Shown: positions 5,890-10,851 of the stretch, piece after piece
Layout: each line of letters starts with the position of its first letter
Position numbering within the stretch: the first letter of the stretch is position 1
NCBI GenBank assembly: GCA_964244655.1
Contig: CAXTJU010000103.1
Location: 1-10,851, forward strand
DNA from: LMUY01 sp964244655
GTDB taxonomy: Bacteria; Pseudomonadota; Alphaproteobacteria; Acetobacterales; Acetobacteraceae
DNA length: 10,851 nucleotides
Direction of reading: 5' to 3'
Program-made: the position numbers and the translations under genes
Notes under the pieces: model-generated
The model's database searches: none
What the model saw: only the letters and a program-made list of their open reading frames with translations
Told to the model about the DNA's origin: nothing

Positions 5890-6630
5890 TTGACCGGATG
5901 GCGTTCGACGCTGGGCTGGATGGCCGCCGCCGCGTGGCTGGGCGCCGCCGCGCCGCTGCCGCGTCCGGTCCCGGACGACGCCGCCTGCGGCACGGCCATC
6001 GCAGCGAGCGAGAAAGGCTTGCCGCCCAAGCTGCTGAACGCCATCGGCGTCACCGAGAGCGGGCGGGTGGCTGGCGGCCGGGTGGTGCCGTGGCCCTGGA
6101 CGATCGACGTGGGCGGCGCCGGGCAGTTCTTCGCCAGCAAGGCCGACGCGGTGGCGGCCGTGCAGGCGTTGCAGGCGTCCGGGGTGCAGTCCATCGACGT
6201 GGGCTGCCTACAAATCAACCTGCTGCACCACCCGGCCGCCTTCGCCTCCCTGGACCAGGCGTTCGACCCGGCGGCCAACGCTGGCTACGCCCGCCGCTTC
6301 CTGCTCGACCTGTTCCGCGCCGCGGGCAACTGGCCGGACGCGGTGGCGGCCTACCACTCCCACACGCCGGAGCTGGCGGCGGACTACCGGCGCCGGGTCA
6401 TGGCGGCCTGGCCCTTGGCGGCCGAGTATGCCGGCGCGTCCGGCATCGGCCCGGCGCCCGCAGTCAGCCCCATCTACACGGAGGAGTTCCAGCGGCGGCT
6501 CGCGCAGGAGGTGCGGGACTTGGCCCAGCTGGACGCGAGATTCGGTGGCGAACTCGTTGTCGATCCAACAAAAAACGCCTCCGTCCGCCCAGCCCGCCGC
6601 CGCCCTGCGCGAGCGGCCGCCCCCGGCTAG
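5890..6630 (+). CDS. Secreted SLT-type lytic transglycosylase
   Basis: From the TTG at 5890 the protein has 246 residues. The start TGWRSTLGWMAAAAWLGAAA is a signal-peptide-like segment with one basic residue before the hydrophobic core. The SLT fold covers about 32-175: helix KGLPPKLLNAIGVTESG with catalytic Glu56, then VGCLQINL at 104-111, the equivalent of the family's GxMQIN motif, and AVAAYHSHTPE at 151-161. Such enzymes cleave the peptidoglycan glycan strand to form 1,6-anhydro-muramic ends. The PWPWTIDVGG motif and the Cys34/Cys106 pair fit a subgroup I recall from Rhodospirillales. It may open the wall for flagellum assembly, given the flagellar genes about 4 kb away, but that is a guess. 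The C-terminal tail (about 225-246) is basic. It starts 42 bases after the tRNA and may share its transcript. Confidence 0.85.
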   Translation: MTGWRSTLGWMAAAAWLGAAAPLPRPVPDDAACGTAIAASEKGLPPKLLNAIGVTESGRVAGGRVVPWPWTIDVGGAGQFFASKADAVAAVQALQASGVQSIDVGCLQINLLHHPAAFASLDQAFDPAANAGYARRFLLDLFRAAGNWPDAVAAYHSHTPELAADYRRRVMAAWPLAAEYAGASGIGPAPAVSPIYTEEFQRRLAQEVRDLAQLDARFGGELVVDPTKNASVRPARRRPARAAAPG

Positions 6631-7583
6631 GGCACCGCCACGACATCGATGTGGTCCACGCCCGCCGCCTCGTAGGCCGCCATCACCGCGGCGATGGATT
6701 GGCCCGGCGCGAAGCTGCCATCCAGCCCGAGCGCGGCGAGCCGGTAGCCGAGCCCTTGCAGCCAGCCCAGGTATCCCGGCCCGTCGATGCCGGACACCGC
6801 CGCGAGCTGGCCCGGGCTGAACTCGCTGACGATCACCGGGCGGCAGCGGCGCAGCGTGGCCTCGGCTCCCAGCAAGGCAAGGTGTTCAGCGCCCTCCACG
6901 TCGATCTTCACCAGGTCGATGCGCTGGCCGGGGCTCACCAGCTGGTCCACCGGCAGGGCCGCCACCGTCTGCGCCGCGAGCAGCTCGGCCTCGCCGCATG
7001 CCGTCACGGTGCCGTTGCTGTCGAAGCTGTGCAGCGCCAGCACCCCGAGCGCCCGGGCGGCGGCGGCCTGGCACACGGCCATGTGGGCGAAGCCGTTGGC
7101 CAGCCGGCTGGCTTCCAGCAGGCGGGCGTTGGCCGGGTTGGGCTCCACCGCCAGCACGGCGCCGCCCGGCCCGACCAGGGCCGCCGCCAGCAAGGCGAAC
7201 ACGCCGATGTTGGCGCCGAGGTCGATCGCGCCCATGCCCGGGCGCAGCACCCGGCGCAGCACGGCCGCCACGTGCGGGTCATATTGCCCGGCGGCGGCGT
7301 GCCGGCCCACCGCCTCGTCCGCCACGGGGACGTAGATGCGGTATCCCGGCAGCTGCACCAGCCGCACCTCGCCCCCCTGCCGCCGCAGCAGCCCGCGCCG
7401 GCTGAACTCGGCGCTGCCCAGGTAGTTGGCCACCACCGCGTCCAGCGCCTGGCCGGCCTGGGCGCTGTGCCCGGCCCACTCCTCCGGGTTGGGGTTGCGC
7501 CCCAGGATCAGCCGGAAGCACGCCAGGATGTCGGCCGTGGTGGCCGTTGCGTCGAACGGCGGCCAGGTACGCTCGGATGTCAT
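6627..7583 (-). CDS. FkbM-family SAM-dependent methyltransferase with DUF4214-like N-terminus
   Basis: This is a 318-residue protein. The methyltransferase domain (about 115-275) has SAM motif I AIDLGANIGVFA (119-130), the acidic ribose-binding position E147 in AVEPNP, and the FkbM hallmark KIDVEGAE (226-233), followed by RPVIVSEFSP. FkbM-type enzymes O-methylate sugars or polyketides; in glycan loci they usually cap or decorate sugars. Residues 18-62 (ILGRNPNPEEW to YLGSAEFSRR) resemble the LGR-P...S-EF pattern of DUF4214 modules often found in bacterial surface proteins. The ATG at 7583 is the earliest possible start because an in-frame TAG lies 9 bases upstream; GGAGG is present but about 13 bases away. 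It converges on the transglycosylase gene and diverges from the glycan unit. The substrate is unknown. Confidence 0.85.
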   Translation of the reverse strand: MTSERTWPPFDATATTADILACFRLILGRNPNPEEWAGHSAQAGQALDAVVANYLGSAEFSRRGLLRRQGGEVRLVQLPGYRIYVPVADEAVGRHAAAGQYDPHVAAVLRRVLRPGMGAIDLGANIGVFALLAAALVGPGGAVLAVEPNPANARLLEASRLANGFAHMAVCQAAAARALGVLALHSFDSNGTVTACGEAELLAAQTVAALPVDQLVSPGQRIDLVKIDVEGAEHLALLGAEATLRRCRPVIVSEFSPGQLAAVSGIDGPGYLGWLQGLGYRLAALGLDGSFAPGQSIAAVMAAYEAAGVDHIDVVAVP

Positions 7584-7669
7584 GCGGCGGTGCTATCCTC
7601 CCCGCCCAGGACTGTCGAGCGGAGGCCATTGCGCGCCGCGGCAGCGCCGCGCTAGGCATCGGGAGCGCC

Positions 7670-8812
7670 ATGACATTCATCTCGTACGCCCCGAACTGCG
7701 AGGACGTGCCGCTGTGGCGCGCGTTGCAGGACGTCGCCATCGGCCACTACCTGGATTGGGGCGACGAGCCGGCGGACGGGCCTTCCGCCACCCGCGCCTT
7801 CTACGACCGCGGCTGGACGGGGCTGTCCGTGCGCCCGACGGCGACGGTCGCGGCGCTGGCGGCGCTGCGTCCCCGGGATGCCGTGCTGGCCGCCGCGCCG
7901 GACGTGGCCGCCCCGGCCGGGCGGCCGCTGCACTTCCTGCGCGTCGGCACGCCCGGGGCGGAGGCCGTGCTGCGCGCGCTGGACCTGCGGGCGCTGCGGC
8001 CCTGGGTGGTGCTGGTTCCGGCCGGCGAGGCGCGCGCCGTCCTGGCGGAGGCCGGCTACCGCTTCGCCCTGTTCGACGGGCTCAGCGATTTCCATGCCCT
8101 GGCCGGCCAGGATGCCCTGCTGTCCCGACTGGCCGCCCCGGCCAACGTCGCCGACGGCTTCCTCCGCGCCGCCGACTGGCAGGGCGCGTCCCGCCTGGCC
8201 GCCCTGGAGGCGGCGCTGGCCGCCGCCGAGGCGCGCGTGGAGGGAAGCAGCCGCCGCATGGCGGACGCGGTCGTGGCCGCCGGCCGGGCGCGCGCGGATG
8301 TCGGGCTGATGACGGAGGAATCGGCCTGGCTGCGCGGGCTGATCGACGAGGCCAAGCACGCCGAAGGCCAGGGCCGGGCCGACAATGCCTGGCTGCGCGG
8401 GGTGGCCGCCGACGCGAAGGAGCAGGACACCAAGAGCCGGGCGGAAGCCGTTTGGCTGCGCGGCCAGTTGGACACGGCACGCGCCGCGGCCTCCGACCGG
8501 TCGGGCCAGCTGCTGGCCCGCGTGGAGGAGGTCGCCTGGCTGCGGAGCTGCGTGGCCGAGGCCGAGGCGCGCGTCGCGGCCGAGCAGCGCGGCCGCCACG
8601 CCGCGGAAATGGCCGCCGCGGAGGCGCACGCCGCCACCGCCACGGCCCACGCCGCCACCGCCACGGCCAACGCCGCCACGGCCGCGGCGCACGCCGCCAT
8701 CGCGGCCACGGAGCATCGCATGGCGCTCATGCAGATGAGCCGGTCCTGGCGGCTCACCGCTCCGTTGCGCCGCCTCCGCACCTGGCGCCCCGCCGGCCCG
8801 GCGGCGCCATGA
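7670..8812 (+). CDS. Degenerate FkbM-like domain fused to a long coiled coil
   Basis: This is a 380-residue protein. Residues 1-56 (ISYAPNCEDVPLWRAL, YLDWGDEP, AFYDRGWTGL) match the start of FkbM proteins. Residues 88-165 (HFLRVGTPGAEAVLRAL, LRPWVVLV, AGYRFALFDGLSDF, ANVADGF) match the end of that domain. The middle is shortened: the SAM loop is YLDWGDEP rather than the usual D-G-A pattern, and KIDVEGAE has become RVGTPGAE. Catalysis is therefore unlikely. Residues 170-350 form an Ala/Glu/Arg-rich coiled coil with Trp-Leu-Arg at 220, 241, 262 and 290, then Ala/His heptads at 319-346. The end, SRSWRLTAPLRRLR, is a motif often seen at the tail of such coiled coils in glycan proteins. GGGAG at 7661-7665 supports the ATG at 7670. 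The stop overlaps the next gene's start (ATGA), so both are probably made together. A scaffold or length-measuring role is inference. Confidence 0.8.
   Translation: MTFISYAPNCEDVPLWRALQDVAIGHYLDWGDEPADGPSATRAFYDRGWTGLSVRPTATVAALAALRPRDAVLAAAPDVAAPAGRPLHFLRVGTPGAEAVLRALDLRALRPWVVLVPAGEARAVLAEAGYRFALFDGLSDFHALAGQDALLSRLAAPANVADGFLRAADWQGASRLAALEAALAAAEARVEGSSRRMADAVVAAGRARADVGLMTEESAWLRGLIDEAKHAEGQGRADNAWLRGVAADAKEQDTKSRAEAVWLRGQLDTARAAASDRSGQLLARVEEVAWLRSCVAEAEARVAAEQRGRHAAEMAAAEAHAATATAHAATATANAATAAAHAAIAATEHRMALMQMSRSWRLTAPLRRLRTWRPAGPAAP
8624..8707 (+). repeat. 21-bp tandem repeat, four copies, coding Ala/His heptads
   Basis: The units lie at 8624-8644, 8645-8665, 8666-8686 and 8687-8707. 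They encode AHAATAT, AHAATAT, ANAATAA and AHAAIAA. The first two differ by one base; the last two have drifted. Seven codons equal one coiled-coil heptad, so gain or loss of a unit would change rod length without breaking frame or register. Confidence 0.85.
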
Positions 8813-10851
8813 CGGCCCTGGTCATGGCGGTGCACCAGTTCCACGCCGGCACCGCACCCGGCGACGCGATCACCCGCTCCATGCTGCTGATCCGCTCGCT
8901 GCTGCGTGCCGCCGGGTTCCGCAGCGACATCTACGCCGAGACGGTCGGCGCGGGCCTGCAAGCCGACGTGCTGCCGATGGACGCGCTGCCCGCGCACGCC
9001 GATTACGTGCTGCTCGCCCACCACTCCATGGGCTTCCCCGGCTTCGCCCAGCTGCTGGCGCTGCCGGCCCCCAAGGTGCTGATGTATCACAACATCACCT
9101 TGCCCGCCCTGCTCGCCGCCATCCCCCGCATCCAGCGCCTGGCCGAGCAGGGCCGCGCCCAGCTGGCCGCGCTGCGGGACCAGGTGGCCGTGGCGCTGGC
9201 GGACAGCGACTACAACGCCGCCGAGCTGCACCGGCTGGGCTTCCCCGCCGTGCGCACCTGCCCGCTGCTGTTCGACATCGACACGATGGCCGCCGGCGCG
9301 GCAGGGCTGCGGCCCGGCGATGGCGTGTTCACCGTACTGTTCGTCGGCCGGGTCACGCCGTCCAAGGCGCAGGACGAGCTGATCGACGCCTTCGCCGCCT
9401 TCCGCGCCCGCTTCGGCCGCCCCTGCCGCCTGGCCCTGGTCGGCGCGCTGGACCCGGACGAGCACGCCTACCTCGACGACCTGGAGGCGCGCATTGCCCG
9501 GGCGGGCTTGGGCGGCTGCGTCCACCTCACCGGCCTGGTATCCGACGCCGAGCTGCACGACTGGTACCGCCAGGCCGACCTCTACGTCTCGCTCAGCCGC
9601 CACGAGGGCTTCGCCGTGCCGCTGGTGGAGGCCATGGCGCACGCCGTCCCCATCGTCGCCTGGCCTACCGGCGCCGTGCCCTACACGCTCGACGGCGCCG
9701 GCATCCTGCTCGCCACGCGGGACCCGGCGGCCGTGGCGGACGCCATGCTGGCCGCTAGTCAGGCGCCGCCGGGTGCGGCCAACCTCGACCGGTTCGCGCT
9801 GCGCCACCACGTCCCCGTGCTGTTGCAGGCGCTGGCCACCGCCGGGGCGCTCGCCCCGCCCGGCCCCGCCGCCCGCGCCAGCCTGGCCGCCAACCTGCGC
9901 GTCGCGGTCAGCGGCCACGTCGCCAAGAGCTACAGCCTGGCGGCCATCAACCGCGGCCTCGCCCACACCCTGGAGCGCGCGCGGCCCGGCGCCGTGCGCA
10001 TCCTGCCGGTGGAGGGCGCGCCCACCGCGGAGTTGGTCGAGGTGCCGGAGGCCGACCGCGCCTTCGTCGCCGCCCTCGCCGCCCGCCCGCCGCCGGACAC
10101 CGGGCCGGAGCTGGTGCTGAGCGGGCACTACCCGGTGCACTGCCCCGACGAGCGCGGCGACCTGCTGGCCGCCCTGTTCTTCTGGGAGGAGTCGCTGGTC
10201 CCCGCCGCCACCGTCGCGGCGTTGAACGAGGGGTTCGACGCCGTGGCGGCGCCCTCCCGCTTCGTGGCGCGCGCCCTGGTCGATTCGGGCGTGTCCATCC
10301 CCGTGCTCAACCTCGGCGCCGCCCCCGACCTGTCGGCCTTCCTGGCCTTGTCGCCGCGGGCGCGCAGCGGAAGCTTCACCTTCCTGCACGTCTCCTCCGC
10401 CTTTCCGCGCAAGGGGGTGGACGTGCTGCTGGCGGCCTGGGCGCAGGCCTTCACCGCGGCGGACCCGGTGCGCCTCGTCGTCAAGGCGTTCCCCAACCCG
10501 CACAACGACGCCGCCGCCCAGATCGACCGGCTGCGCGCCCAGCACCCCGGCGCCGCCCCCGTCGCGCTGGTGGACGCGGACCTGCCCCCGGCCGAGCTGC
10601 TGGCGCTGTACGCCGCGGCGGACGCGGCCGTGCTGCCGACCCGCGGCGAGGGCTTCAACCTGCCCGCCGCGGAGGCCATGGCGGCCGGGCTGCCGCTGAT
10701 TGCAACCGGGCACGGCGGCCACCTGGACTTCTGCGCGCCGGACACCGCCCGGCTGCTGGCCCGGCGCTTCGCCCCCTCCGGCAGCCACCTGGCGACCCCG
10801 CACTCGCTCTGGGCCGAGCCGGACCCGGCGGACCTCGCCGCCGCCCTGCGG
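8809..10851 (+). CDS. Multi-domain GT4 glycosyltransferase, partial (runs off right edge)
   Basis: The frame is open for 681 codons from the ATG at 8809 to the window end. The first GT-B/GT4 unit spans about 1-325: an acceptor-side half beginning MTALVMAVHQFHAGTAPGDA, then VGRVTPSK with Arg181 and Lys186 for the sugar-nucleotide phosphates, and an EX7E motif at Glu266/Glu274 (HEGFAVPLVEAMA). A linker of Ala/Pro-rich helices follows. The second GT4 unit starts around 395: FFWEES, APSRFVARAL, VSSAFPRKG with Lys535, and EX7E at Glu614/Glu622 (GEGFNLPAAEAMA). Each domain should transfer one sugar from an activated donor, with retaining chemistry usual for GT4. No signal peptide or membrane segment is seen, so it should act on the cytoplasmic face. 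It overlaps the previous gene by ATGA. More domains may follow beyond the edge. Donor and acceptor are unknown. Confidence 0.88.
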   Translation, partial: MTALVMAVHQFHAGTAPGDAITRSMLLIRSLLRAAGFRSDIYAETVGAGLQADVLPMDALPAHADYVLLAHHSMGFPGFAQLLALPAPKVLMYHNITLPALLAAIPRIQRLAEQGRAQLAALRDQVAVALADSDYNAAELHRLGFPAVRTCPLLFDIDTMAAGAAGLRPGDGVFTVLFVGRVTPSKAQDELIDAFAAFRARFGRPCRLALVGALDPDEHAYLDDLEARIARAGLGGCVHLTGLVSDAELHDWYRQADLYVSLSRHEGFAVPLVEAMAHAVPIVAWPTGAVPYTLDGAGILLATRDPAAVADAMLAASQAPPGAANLDRFALRHHVPVLLQALATAGALAPPGPAARASLAANLRVAVSGHVAKSYSLAAINRGLAHTLERARPGAVRILPVEGAPTAELVEVPEADRAFVAALAARPPPDTGPELVLSGHYPVHCPDERGDLLAALFFWEESLVPAATVAALNEGFDAVAAPSRFVARALVDSGVSIPVLNLGAAPDLSAFLALSPRARSGSFTFLHVSSAFPRKGVDVLLAAWAQAFTAADPVRLVVKAFPNPHNDAAAQIDRLRAQHPGAAPVALVDADLPPAELLALYAAADAAVLPTRGEGFNLPAAEAMAAGLPLIATGHGGHLDFCAPDTARLLARRFAPSGSHLATPHSLWAEPDPADLAAALR

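Noticed and set aside
8624..8707. CRISPR-like array
   Set aside because: The units are directly adjacent with no spacers and lie in frame within a coding region.
8056..10803. Very long open frame on the minus strand opposite the glycan genes
   Set aside because: It is a by-product of high GC on the strand opposite real genes; the translation is Gly/Gln/His/Arg-rich with no recognisable domain, while the plus strand has clear FkbM-like and GT4 motifs.

Overview
The window is strongly GC-rich with G/C-dominated third codon positions. It encodes a CtrA master regulator, the flagellar pair fliI-fliJ divergent from ctrA, and a tRNA without an encoded CCA. Together these point to an alphaproteobacterium. 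The surface-glycan gene style (FkbM proteins with coiled-coil tails, multi-domain GT4 proteins) suggests Rhodospirillales/Acetobacteraceae, perhaps Roseomonas-like. The genus is inferred from general resemblance, not from a search.

Left part (1-2548): on the minus strand, fliI (flagellar export ATPase) overlaps the start of fliJ, which runs off the left edge. Across a comparatively AT-rich intergenic region of about 170 bases, ctrA is read on the plus strand. It keeps the phospho-acceptor Asp51 and ends in Ala-Ala, like the ClpXP-degraded Caulobacter protein. The intergenic region carries an imperfect direct repeat.

Middle part (2549-5640): a looser, less GC-biased stretch. It holds a spacer with an 11-bp inverted repeat and a possible gene remnant, a small secreted Gly/Ala/Met-rich repeat protein, a 450-base non-coding stretch with a hairpin and a dispersed alphaproteobacterial palindromic repeat, and a small lipoprotein gene. 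A strong GC hairpin separates the lipoprotein gene from a convergent DegP/HtrA-type periplasmic serine protease.

Right part (5641-10851): a tRNA-Thr(TGT), then a secreted SLT-type lytic transglycosylase, best started at a TTG. It converges on an FkbM methyltransferase gene, and the two genes share a CTAG as both stop codons. Divergent from the fkbM gene is a two-gene unit. The first gene encodes an FkbM-derived protein that has lost its SAM-binding and acidic motifs and carries a long coiled coil with Trp-Leu-Arg in strict heptad register. The second, coupled by an ATGA overlap, is a large protein with at least two GT4 glycosyltransferase domains that runs off the right edge.

The right-hand genes look like part of a surface-glycan or flagellin-glycan locus beside cell-cycle and flagellar genes. 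The substrate cannot be told from this window. The most unusual item is the apparently catalytically dead FkbM/coiled-coil protein.
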